A DNA stretch of 64,000 nt from Microlunatus lacustris (GTDB lineage Bacteria > Actinomycetota > Actinomycetes > Propionibacteriales > Propionibacteriaceae). The stretch is from assembly GCA_039527025.1 (NCBI GenBank), contig BAAAJN010000008.1, positions 1 to 64,000 on the forward strand, read 5' to 3'. The notes below the pieces were generated by a model that saw only the letters and a list, made by a program, of their open reading frames with translations, was not told the origin of the DNA and ran no database searches. Within the stretch, counting starts at the first letter, position 1. Every line of letters starts with the position of its first letter. Made by a program: the position numbers and the translations under genes. Positions 9,413 to 18,184 of the stretch are shown one piece after another.

Positions 9413-10753
9413 TCAACGGGAGGACTGGGGCAGCGTGGCCGTCAGCTCGGTCGGGCCGCCGACGGGGGAGTCCAGGGTCAGCGTGCCGTCGACCCCGGCC
9501 AGCCGGTCGGCCAGCCCGGCGAGCCCGTGCCCCTTGGCCAGGGCGGCGCCGCCGCTGCCGTCGTCGCTGACCACGATCATGGCGAGCCCGCCGACCGCGG
9601 CGACCTCGACCGCCGCGCGGTTCGCCCCGCTGTGCTTCTCCACGTTGGTCAGGGCCTCGGCGACGACGAAGTAGGCCGCGTTCAGGGCGGCCTCGGAGAG
9701 CCGCACGTCCGCGACGTCGACCGAGGTGGGGACACTGCCGCGGGAGGCGAGCGCCGTGATCGCGGCCCGCAGGCCCTGCTCGGCGAGGATCGGCGGGGCG
9801 ATGCCACGCGACAGCGTGCGGATCTCGGCCAGGGCCTCCTGGGACTGCTGCAGCGCCTCGTCCAGCAGGACGCGGGCCCGGGCCGGGTCGTCGTCCAGCC
9901 GGCGCTGCGCCGCCGAGATGTCCATCCCCAGCCGGACCAGCCGCTGCTGCGGCCCGTCGTGCAGGTCCCGCTCCAGCCGGCGCAACGTGAGCACCTCGGC
10001 CCCGCCGGCGGCGGTGCGGCTCTCGGTGAGCACGTCGACCCGCTGCCGCAGCGCGCCCGCCTCGTCGACGACCAGGGCCCGGGCCAGTGCGGCGTGCAGG
10101 CCCACCAGCCCGCGCAGCAGGACCGGCGTGCTGAGGAGCATCAGCACCCCGACGACGGTGTTGAAGGTGACGTCGGCGAACTGGCTCGGGTAGCCGAGCG
10201 AGGCCGGCACGCCCTGGTTGTCGCCCGGCAGGAAGCGGCTCCAGTACCAGTAGGTGACGCCGCCCAGACCGCCAGCAGCCCAGCTCACCCCGAGGGAGAA
10301 CGTGAACACGCTGACCGGGAAGTTGACCAGGACGTGCAGCAGGTCGCGCCAGGACTGCACGTCGGTCAGCCGGCGCAGGTGCCCGCGCAGGCCCGGACCG
10401 GCGGCCGGGTACCGGGTGGCGGGCAGCTCGTGGCCGGCCGCGGCCAGCAGCGCCCGGCTCATCCGGGCGGCCCAGCCGGCGACGACCAGGGCGGCGACCA
10501 GCACGAACAGCCCGACGACCAGGACGGCCAGCCCCACACCGGTGCTGAAGAGCGCGGTGCAGACGACGAAGGCGGCCAGGTAGACCGCGAACGTGCCCAC
10601 CAGCACCGCGCCGTTGCGCGGGAGGCCGTTCATCAGGGACGTCACAGGGTCATCCTGACGGGTCGGGGCCGCTGCGGCCGGGGACGGGAGCGCGTCGTAG
10701 AGGTCGAGCACCTCGGTGTCCGCGACGACGGCGGAGCGGTCGGTGGAAGTCAT
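9413..10753 (-). CDS. Sensor histidine kinase (HisKA_3 type), partner of the NarL-type regulator
   Basis: 446 residues. Residues 47-225 contain two pairs of membrane segments (about 50-95 and 145-220), resembling the actinobacterial 'sensor' domain. The phosphorylated His265 is in ERDLHDGPQQR, the HisKA_3 signature. An HATPase_c domain follows, with 'EALTNVEKHSGA' (N box), 'SDDGSGG' and 'GHGLAGLADRLAG'. The ATG at 10753 is only one base from its GGAGG, too close for comfort; GTG at about 10648 (V36 of this reading) is an alternative. Signal unknown. Confidence 0.88.
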   Translation of the reverse strand: MTSTDRSAVVADTEVLDLYDALPSPAAAAPTRQDDPVTSLMNGLPRNGAVLVGTFAVYLAAFVVCTALFSTGVGLAVLVVGLFVLVAALVVAGWAARMSRALLAAAGHELPATRYPAAGPGLRGHLRRLTDVQSWRDLLHVLVNFPVSVFTFSLGVSWAAGGLGGVTYWYWSRFLPGDNQGVPASLGYPSQFADVTFNTVVGVLMLLSTPVLLRGLVGLHAALARALVVDEAGALRQRVDVLTESRTAAGGAEVLTLRRLERDLHDGPQQRLVRLGMDISAAQRRLDDDPARARVLLDEALQQSQEALAEIRTLSRGIAPPILAEQGLRAAITALASRGSVPTSVDVADVRLSEAALNAAYFVVAEALTNVEKHSGANRAAVEVAAVGGLAMIVVSDDGSGGAALAKGHGLAGLADRLAGVDGTLTLDSPVGGPTELTATLPQSSR

Positions 10754-10867
10754 GCCTCCACGTTCGTCGACGCCGACCCTGGTTCCCATCCGGCTGCCCG
10801 ACGGACCCGACGGGGGGTTGTCCCCACCCCTGCGGCGCTCGGGGCAGCGGTTGTCGGTGCCGACGCC

Positions 10868-10873
10868 TAGGTT
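10868..10873 (+). promoter_or_regulatory. Leaderless -10 hexamer for the ABC exporter
   Basis: TAGGTT, seven bases before ATG 10881; no Shine-Dalgarno is seen in between. Confidence 0.5.
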
Positions 10874-10880
10874 GGGCGGC

Positions 10881-12797
10881 ATGAGCATGGAGAGCGCCGC
10901 CTGGTCGACGCTGTACCGGACGATGGCGGCGCAGCAGGAGAAGCGGCCCTTCTCCCGGGTCACGGTCCGCCGGGTCGCCGCCTTCGCCCGGCCCCAGCGG
11001 ACCACGATCGGGTTCTTCGTCCTGCTCAGCATCGTGGGCGCGTTCCTCGCGGTCGCCACCCCGCTGCTGGCCGGCCAGGTCGTCAACGCGATCACCAGCA
11101 GCTCGGCGCCGGGCGTGGTGGTGCGGCTGGCCCTGCTGATCGCCGGGATCGCCGTCGTCGAGGCCGGGGTCGGCCTGGTGTCGCGCTGGCTGTCGGCCCG
11201 GATCGGGGAGACGCTGATCCTCGACCTGCGCCGAGCGGTCTTCGACCACGTGCAGACCATGCCCATCGCCTTCTTCACCCGGACCCGGACCGGTGCGCTG
11301 GTCAGCCGGCTGAACAACGACGTGATCGGCGCGCAGCGGGCCTTCTCCGACACGTTGTCCGGGGTGGTCGGCAACCTCGTCGCCGTCGTCCTCGCCCTGG
11401 TCGTCATGCTGGCGACCTCCTGGCAGATCACCGTGCTGGCCCTGCTGCTGCTGCCCGTCTTCGTGCTGCCCGCCCGGCGGATGGGCCGCCGGCTGGCCCA
11501 GATGCGCCTGGAGGCCGCCAACCACAACTCCACGATGAGCACCCAGATGACCGAGCGCTTCTCCGCGCCCGGAGCGACGCTGGTCAAGCTGTTCAGCCGG
11601 CCCGACCGGGAGTCGGCGGAGTTCGGCGTCCGGGCCACCCGGGTGCGCGACATCGGCGTCAGCTCGGCCTACCTGCAGATGGTCTTCGTGACGGCGCTGA
11701 CCCTGGTCTCGGCCCTCGCGCTGGCGCTGGTCTACGGCCTGGGCGGCTGGTTCGCGCTGCGCGGCTCGCTGGACGCCGGGTCGGTGGTCACCATGGCCCT
11801 GCTGCTCACCCGGCTCTACGCCCCGCTCACCTCGCTGGCCGGGGCCCGGGTGGAGGTGATGAGCGCGCTGGTCAGCTTCGAGCGGGTGTTCGAGATCCTC
11901 GACCTGCCGGCCCTGATCACCGAGCGTCCGGGCGCGACGGTGGTGCCGCCCGGCCCGGTCGCCGTCGAGTTCGACCACGTCGACTTCGCCTACCCGACTG
12001 CGGACAAGGTCTCGCTGGCCTCGCTCGAGGAGGTCGCGGTGCTGGACAACCGCGGCGGGGTGCAGGTGCTGCACGACGTCACCTTCCGAGCCGAGCCGGG
12101 TCAGATGGTGGCGCTGGTCGGCTCCTCGGGGGCGGGCAAGTCCACGGTCGCCCAGCTGCTGGCCCGGCTCTACGACGTCGACGGCGGCGCCATCCGGATC
12201 GGCGGCGTCGACGTCCGCGACCTCAGCTTCGCCGGCCTGCGGGAGGCGCTGGGCATGGTCACCCAGGACGGGCACCTCTTCCACGACTCGATCCGGGGCA
12301 ACCTGCTGCTCGCGAACGCCGACGCGACGGAGGAGGAGCTGTGGGCGGCGCTGCGGCGGTCCCGGCTCGACTCCCTCATCGCCGAGCTGCCGGCCGGCCT
12401 GGACACCGTGGTGGGCGAGCGGGGTTACCGGCTCTCCGGCGGCGAGCGGCAGCGGTTGACCATCGCGCGGCTGCTGCTGGCTCAGCCGCGGGTGGTGATC
12501 ATGGACGAGGCCACGGCGTCGCTCGACTCGACGTCGGAGGCCGCGGTCACGGCGGCGCTGGGCGAGGCCCTGCAGGGACGCACCGCGCTGGTGATCGCGC
12601 ACCGGCTCTCCACAGTCCGCTCGGCCGACCTCATCCTCGTGCTGGAGGACGGCCGGATCATCGAGCGCGGGCGGCACGCCGAGCTGCTGGCCCTGGACGG
12701 TCGCTACGCCGAGCTGTACCGGACGCAGTTCGCCTCGGCTCCAGACGGCGCGACCGCCGTGGCCCCGCGGGAGGGCGCACCCGTCCCCGCGCCCTGA
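10881..12797 (+). CDS. ABC exporter half-transporter (fused membrane and ATPase domains)
   Basis: 638 residues. Six membrane helices span about residues 45-330, and the ATPase domain runs from about 355 with Walker A GSSGAGKST, signature LSGGERQR, Walker B VVIMDEATASLD and the H-loop in ALVIAHRLST. This is the MsbA/LmrA/multidrug type and should work as a dimer. The substrate is not evident. The stop TGA (12795-12797) is formed by the first unit of the repeat array that follows. It is divergent from a two-component pair that might control it. Confidence 0.9.
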   Translation: MSMESAAWSTLYRTMAAQQEKRPFSRVTVRRVAAFARPQRTTIGFFVLLSIVGAFLAVATPLLAGQVVNAITSSSAPGVVVRLALLIAGIAVVEAGVGLVSRWLSARIGETLILDLRRAVFDHVQTMPIAFFTRTRTGALVSRLNNDVIGAQRAFSDTLSGVVGNLVAVVLALVVMLATSWQITVLALLLLPVFVLPARRMGRRLAQMRLEAANHNSTMSTQMTERFSAPGATLVKLFSRPDRESAEFGVRATRVRDIGVSSAYLQMVFVTALTLVSALALALVYGLGGWFALRGSLDAGSVVTMALLLTRLYAPLTSLAGARVEVMSALVSFERVFEILDLPALITERPGATVVPPGPVAVEFDHVDFAYPTADKVSLASLEEVAVLDNRGGVQVLHDVTFRAEPGQMVALVGSSGAGKSTVAQLLARLYDVDGGAIRIGGVDVRDLSFAGLREALGMVTQDGHLFHDSIRGNLLLANADATEEELWAALRRSRLDSLIAELPAGLDTVVGERGYRLSGGERQRLTIARLLLAQPRVVIMDEATASLDSTSEAAVTAALGEALQGRTALVIAHRLSTVRSADLILVLEDGRIIERGRHAELLALDGRYAELYRTQFASAPDGATAVAPREGAPVPAP

Positions 12798-12902
12798 GCT
12801 CGTCCCCGGGCCCTGAGCTCGGCCCCGCACCCTGAGCTCGTCCCCGCACCCTGAGCTCGTCCCCGCACCCTGAGCTTGTCGAAGGGCCTTCGACGAGCTC
12901 AG
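12794..12902. repeat. Convergent-junction repeat, site 1: 19-bp tandem units ending in a palindrome
   Basis: CTGAG recurs at 12794, 12813, 12832, 12851 and 12870, exactly 19 bp apart, with unit consensus CCCTGAGCTCGTCCCCGCA. The last copy opens a 33-bp near-perfect palindrome (12870-12902) centred on GAAGGGCCTTC. The array lies between convergent genes and could form a strong hairpin, so it may act as a bidirectional terminator. Related arrays are at 33320-33480 and 57367-57619. Confidence 0.85.
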
Positions 12903-12914
12903 CCCGCGGAGCGG

Positions 12915-14549
12915 TCACGAGCTGACCGGCGGGGCGAACGGGTGGCGTCGGTCCGGCTCGCCCGCGGCTGTGTCGGGGGCAGGGCTGTCCGGCGCAGGGG
13001 TGGCGGGCGGCGGGGTGGCCAGCGGCAGGAACACGGTGAACGTGGTGCGGCCCGGTCGGCTGGCCACGGTGACGCGTCCCTGGTGCGCCTCGACGACGGC
13101 GGCCACGATGGCCAGGCCGAGCCCGGTGCTGGTACCCGAGGGTCCGTCCGCCCGGACCCGGCTGGTGTCGGCGCGGGTGAACCGCTCGAACACGTGCTGC
13201 GCGATCTCCTCGGGGATGCCGGGACCGTCATCGGAGACCGTGACCACCGCCTGCCCCTCTCGGACGTCCAGCCCGGTCTCCACGCGGGTGCCCGCCGGGG
13301 TGTGGGTGCGGGCGTTGGCCAGCAGGTTCACCACCACCTGGTGCAGGCGGTGCCGGTCGCCCAGCGCGACCACCGGCTCGGCCGGCAGGTCGAGCTGCCA
13401 GGAGTGCTCGGGCCCGGCGGCGCGGGCGTCGCTGACCGCATTGAGCACCAGCTCGGTCAGGTCCGTCGGTGCGACGTCGATGGCGGGCCCCGAGTCGAGC
13501 CGGGCCAGCAGCAGCAGGTCCTCCACCAGGCGCGACATCCGCTCGGCCTCGGACTCCACGCGTGCCATCGCGAAGGCCGCGTCGGCCGGCAGCTCGTCGC
13601 GGTTGCGGCGGGTCAGCTCGGCGTAGCCGCGGATCGCGGCGAGGGGGTTCCGCAGTTCGTGAGAGGCGTCGGCGACGAAGCGGCGGACCCTGGTCTCGCT
13701 GGTCTGCCGCGCCGCCAGGGCGGCCTCCACGTTGCCGAGCATGTGGTTCAGGGCCTGCCCGACGCGGCCCACCTCCGACGTCGGGTCGGCGTCCGCCGGC
13801 GGCACCCGGACGGCCAGCGCCACCTCGCCGCGGTCCAGCGGGAGCTGGGAGACCTGCTGCGCGGTCGCCGCCACCCGGTTCAGCGGGCGCAGGCTGCGCA
13901 GCACGACGGCTCGAGCCGCGATCGCCGCACCGGCGATCGCCAGCAGGCTCAGCAGCCCCTCCAGCACGGCGATCTGCGCCAGCAGCCGGTCCACCTCGGC
14001 CAGCGGCACGCCGACCACCACGTGCCCCCGCATCACCTCGCTCGCCTCGCCCACGGTGTAGGAGAAGCTGGAGGTGGCCACCCGGTAGCGGCCGAGACCC
14101 TCCACGTCGACGGTCCGCTTGTCCCCGGTCAACGGGACGGCGGCCAGGCTCGCGTTCGCGGCGGCGCCGAGCGCCGGCGGGCTGCCGTAGCCCCGGCGCA
14201 GGATGCCGCTGCTGACCAGCCTGCCGTCCGCGGTGAAGGCGGCGATCACGGTGTCCTGCGGGTTGCCGACCTGGACGATGTCGTCGCGGCCGCCCGGCCG
14301 CCCCGACCGGGGGCTGTCGCGCTGGCCCGAGGACACGGCGTCGACCTGCCGGTCGATCTGCTGCAGCAGCAGCTGTCGGGTGGCCAGCGCGGTGGCCAGG
14401 CTCAGCAGCACCGCGGCCAGGGCGACCAGGGCGGTGACCCGGATGACCAGCTGCCGCCCGAGCGTGCCGCGACCCAGCGGTGCGGGCGGCCCGCCGGCCG
14501 GTGTCCGACCGCGCTCACCGGGCGGTCCGAGCGCGAGGCCCTCGCCCAT
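12915..14549 (-). CDS. HAMP-domain sensor histidine kinase (OmpR-family partner)
   Basis: 544 residues. Membrane helices at about 33-57 and 193-216 flank an extracytoplasmic sensor region. A HAMP linker follows, then HisKA with His297 in ADASHELRNPLAA, and HATPase_c with 'NLLANARTHTP', 'DDGPGIPEE', 'FERFTR' and 'TGLGLAIV'. The C-terminus is a proline/alanine-rich tail from about 512. Its ATG shares one base with the stop of the response regulator (TGATG at 14549-14551), so the pair is coupled. It resembles TrcS/TcrY-type kinases; the stimulus is unknown. Confidence 0.92.
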   Translation of the reverse strand: MGEGLALGPPGERGRTPAGGPPAPLGRGTLGRQLVIRVTALVALAAVLLSLATALATRQLLLQQIDRQVDAVSSGQRDSPRSGRPGGRDDIVQVGNPQDTVIAAFTADGRLVSSGILRRGYGSPPALGAAANASLAAVPLTGDKRTVDVEGLGRYRVATSSFSYTVGEASEVMRGHVVVGVPLAEVDRLLAQIAVLEGLLSLLAIAGAAIAARAVVLRSLRPLNRVAATAQQVSQLPLDRGEVALAVRVPPADADPTSEVGRVGQALNHMLGNVEAALAARQTSETRVRRFVADASHELRNPLAAIRGYAELTRRNRDELPADAAFAMARVESEAERMSRLVEDLLLLARLDSGPAIDVAPTDLTELVLNAVSDARAAGPEHSWQLDLPAEPVVALGDRHRLHQVVVNLLANARTHTPAGTRVETGLDVREGQAVVTVSDDGPGIPEEIAQHVFERFTRADTSRVRADGPSGTSTGLGLAIVAAVVEAHQGRVTVASRPGRTTFTVFLPLATPPPATPAPDSPAPDTAAGEPDRRHPFAPPVSS

Positions 14550-15283
14550 CACCCGGCGGGGCGCAGGACGTACCCGGCGCCGCGCATGGTGTGGATCATC
14601 GGTGCCCGGTCGGCGTCGATCTTCTTGCGCAGGTAGGAGATGTAGAGCTCGACGACGTTGGCCTGGCCGCCGAAGTCGTAGTTCCAGACCCGGTCCAGGA
14701 TCTGCGCCTTGCTGAGCACCCGGCGCGGGTTGCGCATCAGGTAGCGGAGCAGCTCGAACTCGGTCGCCGTCAGCGTGATGGCGGTGCCGCCGCGGGTCAC
14801 CTCGTGGCTGTCCTCGTCCAGGGTGAGGTCGCCGACGACCAGCGTGGAGCCGCTCCTGGTCGAGGCGGCCCCGCTGCGGCGCAGCAGCGCGCGGAGCCGG
14901 GCGATCACCTCCTCGAGGCTGAACGGCTTGGTGACGTAGTCGTCGCCGCCAGCGGTCAGGCCGCCGATCCGGTCCTCGACGGCGTCCTTCGCGGTCAGGA
15001 AGATGACCGGCACGTCCGGGTCCTCCGCGCGGATCCGGCGCATCACCTCCAGGCCGTCGAAGTCCGGCAGCATCATGTCCAGCACGATGGCGTCCGGCCG
15101 GGTCTCCCGGGCCGCCTTGACCGCCGCCGTGCCGGAGGCCGCGGTCGTGACCTGCCAACCCTCGTAGCGCATGGCCATCGAGAGCAGCTCGGTCAGGCTC
15201 GACTCGTCGTCGACGGCGAGCACCCGGATGGGGGTGCCGTCGGGACGGCTGAGCGGAGCGCTGGCGGCATCGGTTCGGGCCAT
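14549..15283 (-). CDS. OmpR/PhoB-family response regulator
   Basis: 244 residues. The receiver domain has D25-D26, the phosphoacceptor D69 in VLDMMLPDFDG, and the conserved Lys in VTKPFSLEE. The winged-helix effector domain ends with 'VELYISYLRKKID' and 'MRGAGYVLRPAG', typical of the family. It is the first gene of a two-gene operon with the kinase. Its start lies 260 bp from dnaK on the opposite strand, so its promoter shares the intergenic region that holds the HAIR operators. Confidence 0.93.
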   Translation of the reverse strand: MARTDAASAPLSRPDGTPIRVLAVDDESSLTELLSMAMRYEGWQVTTAASGTAAVKAARETRPDAIVLDMMLPDFDGLEVMRRIRAEDPDVPVIFLTAKDAVEDRIGGLTAGGDDYVTKPFSLEEVIARLRALLRRSGAASTRSGSTLVVGDLTLDEDSHEVTRGGTAITLTATEFELLRYLMRNPRRVLSKAQILDRVWNYDFGGQANVVELYISYLRKKIDADRAPMIHTMRGAGYVLRPAG

Positions 15284-15408
15284 GGCCCCAGGGTCGCACC
15301 CGAGCTCAGGACGCGACTGTGCAATGTCTGTGCGCTTGCTGTGAACGTGGCGTCGAGAAGGGTCGGGCGCCCGGGTCGGCTCAGGGGAATAGCCGACGGT
15401 CCATCAGG

Positions 15409-15429
15409 GTTGAGCCTGGTGCACTCAAG
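15409..15429. promoter_or_regulatory. HAIR operator 1 upstream of dnaK (HspR site)
   Basis: GTTGAGC-N7-ACTCAAG against the HspR consensus CTTGAGT-N7-ACTCAAG, with exact 7-7-7 spacing. It lies just upstream of the -35 of promoter P1. Confidence 0.88.
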
Positions 15430-15435
15430 TACTCC

Positions 15436-15464
15436 TTGCGATCCTCATCGTGCTCATGCATAGT
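15436..15464 (+). promoter_or_regulatory. dnaK promoter P1
   Basis: TTGCGA (15436-15441) and CATAGT (15459-15464) with a 17-bp spacer. It sits between HAIR 1 and HAIR 2, and the -10 overlaps the first bases of HAIR 2, so HspR binding would block RNA polymerase. Confidence 0.65.
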
Positions 15465-15483
15465 TGAGCGCAGGTCGCTCAAG
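15463..15483. promoter_or_regulatory. HAIR operator 2 upstream of dnaK (HspR site)
   Basis: GTTGAGC-N7-GCTCAAG with 7-7-7 spacing. Its left arm contains TTGAGC, the -35 of P2, and it touches the -10 of P1. Confidence 0.88.
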
Positions 15484-15492
15484 GGCTAGGGT
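15464..15492 (+). promoter_or_regulatory. dnaK promoter P2
   Basis: TTGAGC (15464-15469) and TAGGGT (15487-15492), spacer 17 bp. The -35 is inside HAIR 2 and the -10 overlaps the start of HAIR 3. Confidence 0.65.
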
Positions 15493-15511
15493 TAAGCGCA
15501 GCAGACTCAAG
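15491..15511. promoter_or_regulatory. HAIR operator 3 upstream of dnaK (HspR site)
   Basis: GTTAAGC-N7-ACTCAAG; one base in the left arm departs from the other two sites. It overlaps the P2 -10 and the expected transcription start. Confidence 0.82.
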
Positions 15512-15542
15512 CAGGTAATCAGAACTTTCTGGAGGAAACACC

Positions 15543-17423
15543 ATGGCTCGTGCAGTCGGCATCGACCTCGGGACGACCAACTCGGTCGTCGCCGTGCTCG
15601 AGGGTGGGGAGCCCACCGTCATCCCCAACGCCGAGGGGGCGCGCACCACGCCCTCCGTCGTCGCGTTCGCGAAGGGTGGCGAGGTCCTGGTCGGCGAGGT
15701 CGCCAAGCGTCAGGCCGTCACCAACGTCGACCGGACCATCCGCTCCGTCAAGCGCCACATGGGCACGGACTGGAAGGTCAAGATCGACGACAAGGACTAC
15801 CGTCCCCAGCAGATCAGCGCCTTCGTCCTGCAGAAGCTGAAGCGGGACGCCGAGGCCTACCTGGGCGAGCAGGTCACCAATGCCGTGATCACCGTCCCGG
15901 CCTACTTCTCCGACGCCGAGCGCCAGGCCACCAAGGAGGCCGGCGAGATCGCCGGTCTGACCGTGGACCGCATCATCAACGAGCCGACCGCCGCCGCGCT
16001 GGCCTACGGCCTGGACAAGGGTGGCTCGGACCAGACCATCCTCGTCTTCGACCTCGGTGGTGGCACCTTCGACGTGTCCCTGCTGGAGATCGGTGACGGC
16101 GTCTTCGAGGTCAAGGCCACCAAGGGCGACAACCGCCTCGGCGGCGACGACTGGGACTCCCGCATCGTCGACTGGCTGGTCAAGCAGTTCAAGAACAAGA
16201 ACGGCACCGACCTGTCCAAGGACAAGATCGCCCGCCAGCGGCTGCAGGAGTCCGCGGAGAAGGCCAAGATCGAGCTCAGCTCGGCCAGCGAGACCTCCAT
16301 CAACCTGCCCTACATCACCCTCGGCGAGTCCGGCCCCCTGCACCTGGAGGAGCGGCTGACCCGCTCGGAGTTCCAGCGGCTGACCTCGGACCTGCTCGAC
16401 CGCTGCCGCACCCCGTTCAACGCGGTGGTCTCCGACGCCAAGATCTCCGTCGGCGCCATCGACCACGTGATCCTCGTCGGTGGCTCCACCCGGATGCCCG
16501 CCGTCGTCGAGCTGGTCAAGGAGCTGACCGGTGGCAAGGAGCCCAACAAGGGCGTCAACCCCGACGAGGTCGTCGCCCTCGGCGCCAGCCTGCAGGCCGG
16601 TGTCCTGAAGGGTGAGGTCAAGGACGTCCTGCTGCTCGACGTCACCCCGCTGAGCCTCGGCATCGAGACCAAGGGCGGGGTGATGACCAAGATCATCGAG
16701 CGCAACACCACGATCCCGACCAAGCGCTCCGAGGTCTTCACCACCGCCGACGACAACCAGCCCTCGGTGATGATCCAGGTGTACCAGGGCGAGCGCGACT
16801 TCGCCCGGGACAACAAGTCCCTCGGCAACTTCGAGCTGACCGGGCTGCCGCCGGCCCCGCGGGGGGTGCCGCAGATCGAGGTGGCCTTCGACATCGACGC
16901 CAACGGCATCGTCCACGTGCACGCCAAGGACATCGCCACCGGCAAGGAGCAGTCGATGACCGTCACCGGTGGGTCCGCCCTCGGCAAGGAGGACATCAAC
17001 CGGATGGTCCAGGAGGCCGAGGCGAACGCCGAGGAGGACCGCAAGCGTCGCGAGGCCGTCGAGATGCGCAACGAGGCGGACAACCTGGTCTTCCGCACCG
17101 AGAAGCTGATCAGCGAGAACGCCGACAAGATCACCGACGACGTCAAGGCGCCGGTCGAGGAGGCCCTGGCCGAGGTCAGGACCGCCCTCGAGGGCACCGA
17201 CGACGACGCCGTCAAGACCGCGGTGGACAAGCTGAACACCACCAGCGCCGCCCTGGGCCAGGCCATGTACGCCGCGGCCGCCGCCCAGCAGGCGCCGCCC
17301 GAGGCCGGCGAGCCGAGCGACAGCGCCGAGAGCAACGGCGCGAGCGGCTCGACCAGCGGTGACGACGACGTCGTGGACGCCGAGATCGTGGACGACGACC
17401 AGGCTGCGAGCGACAACAAGTGA
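15543..17423 (+). CDS. dnaK: Chaperone DnaK (Hsp70)
   Basis: 626 residues, the usual DnaK length. The ATPase domain shows 'GIDLGTTNSVV' near residue 6, 'NEPTAAALAYG', 'FDLGGGTFDVS' and 'LVGGSTRMPAV'. The substrate-binding domain follows ('LLLDVTPLSLGIETKGG'), and an acidic C-terminal tail ends the protein. ATG 15543 follows CTGGAGGAAACACC. DnaK folds and rescues proteins, cycling with GrpE and DnaJ, and in actinobacteria is also HspR's co-repressor. First gene of the operon; its stop overlaps the grpE start. Three HAIR sites and two promoters lie upstream. Confidence 0.98.
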   Translation: MARAVGIDLGTTNSVVAVLEGGEPTVIPNAEGARTTPSVVAFAKGGEVLVGEVAKRQAVTNVDRTIRSVKRHMGTDWKVKIDDKDYRPQQISAFVLQKLKRDAEAYLGEQVTNAVITVPAYFSDAERQATKEAGEIAGLTVDRIINEPTAAALAYGLDKGGSDQTILVFDLGGGTFDVSLLEIGDGVFEVKATKGDNRLGGDDWDSRIVDWLVKQFKNKNGTDLSKDKIARQRLQESAEKAKIELSSASETSINLPYITLGESGPLHLEERLTRSEFQRLTSDLLDRCRTPFNAVVSDAKISVGAIDHVILVGGSTRMPAVVELVKELTGGKEPNKGVNPDEVVALGASLQAGVLKGEVKDVLLLDVTPLSLGIETKGGVMTKIIERNTTIPTKRSEVFTTADDNQPSVMIQVYQGERDFARDNKSLGNFELTGLPPAPRGVPQIEVAFDIDANGIVHVHAKDIATGKEQSMTVTGGSALGKEDINRMVQEAEANAEEDRKRREAVEMRNEADNLVFRTEKLISENADKITDDVKAPVEEALAEVRTALEGTDDDAVKTAVDKLNTTSAALGQAMYAAAAAQQAPPEAGEPSDSAESNGASGSTSGDDDVVDAEIVDDDQAASDNK

Positions 17424-18121
17424 GCGAACGGCCGATGAGCGACCACGACGAGCAGCACGACGAGGGCCAGCAGGGCCCGACCGTGCGCGACCGGCGCCGC
17501 ATCGACCCGGAGACCTTCCAGGTCCGGGAGCCGCAGTCCGCTGCGGCCCCCGGCCCGGGGGCTCCGGTCGACGCGGACGCCACGGCGGATCCCAGCGGTC
17601 CGGCCGGAGAGGACGAGCAGGTGCAGCAGCTGCAGACAGCGCTGGCCGAGCGGACCGCTGACCTGCAGCGGCTGCAGGCCGAGTACGTCAACTACAAGCG
17701 GCGGGTCGACCGTGACCGCGACCTGACGCGGAAGGTGGCGCTCGAGGGATTCGTCAAGGACCTCCTCCCGGTGCTGGACGACGTCCGCTCCGCCCGCGAG
17801 CACGGCGAGCTGAGCGGGGCCTTCAAGGCCGTCGGCGAGGGGGTCGAGCAGATCACCACCAAGCACGGGCTGGAGAGCTTCGGCGCCAAGGGCGACCCGT
17901 TCGACCCGCACATCCACGACGCGCTGATGCAGGTGCCGGCTGAGGGGATCGACGGTCCGACGTGCGTCGAGATCCTGCAGCCCGGCTACCGGATGGGCGA
18001 CCGGGTGCTGCGCCCGGCTCGGGTCGCGGTGGGCGAGCCTGTCGGCGGCTCGGCCGCCCCGGCCGCGGAGCAGTCCGGTGGCGCGGACGCAGGCGCTGCC
18101 GCGACCGATGCGGAGCAGTGA
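17420..18121 (+). CDS. grpE: Nucleotide exchange factor GrpE
   Basis: 233 residues from GTG 17420, which overlaps the dnaK stop (GTGA); ATG 17435 is the alternative. An acidic disordered N-terminus of about 75 residues precedes a coiled coil ('QQLQTALAERTADLQRLQAEYVNY') and the beta-domain ('HIHDALMQVPAEG', 'PGYRMGDRVLRPARV'), the GrpE signature. It releases ADP from DnaK. The Ala/Gly-rich C-terminal tail is longer than in E. coli but usual for actinobacteria. Confidence 0.96.
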   Translation: MSERPMSDHDEQHDEGQQGPTVRDRRRIDPETFQVREPQSAAAPGPGAPVDADATADPSGPAGEDEQVQQLQTALAERTADLQRLQAEYVNYKRRVDRDRDLTRKVALEGFVKDLLPVLDDVRSAREHGELSGAFKAVGEGVEQITTKHGLESFGAKGDPFDPHIHDALMQVPAEGIDGPTCVEILQPGYRMGDRVLRPARVAVGEPVGGSAAPAAEQSGGADAGAAATDAEQ

Positions 18122-18137
18122 CCGGCTGAGCAGCCGG

Positions 18138-18160
18138 GGCCCCCGCGGAGTGCGGGGGCC
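18138..18160 (+). terminator. Hairpin between grpE and dnaJ
   Basis: A perfect 9-bp GC stem (GGCCCCCGC at 18138-18146, complement at 18152-18160) with loop GGAGT lies 16 bases after the grpE stop. No T-run follows. It may be a partial terminator or an mRNA processing or stability element that lowers dnaJ expression relative to dnaK. Confidence 0.55.
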
Positions 18161-18184
18161 GATGACCACCGAGGGGAGGCGTTC

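Noticed and set aside
17420..17440. GrpE starting at ATG 17435 rather than GTG 17420
   Set aside because: Not excluded, but GTG 17420 overlaps the dnaK stop (GTGA), matching the coupling used by other pairs in the window.
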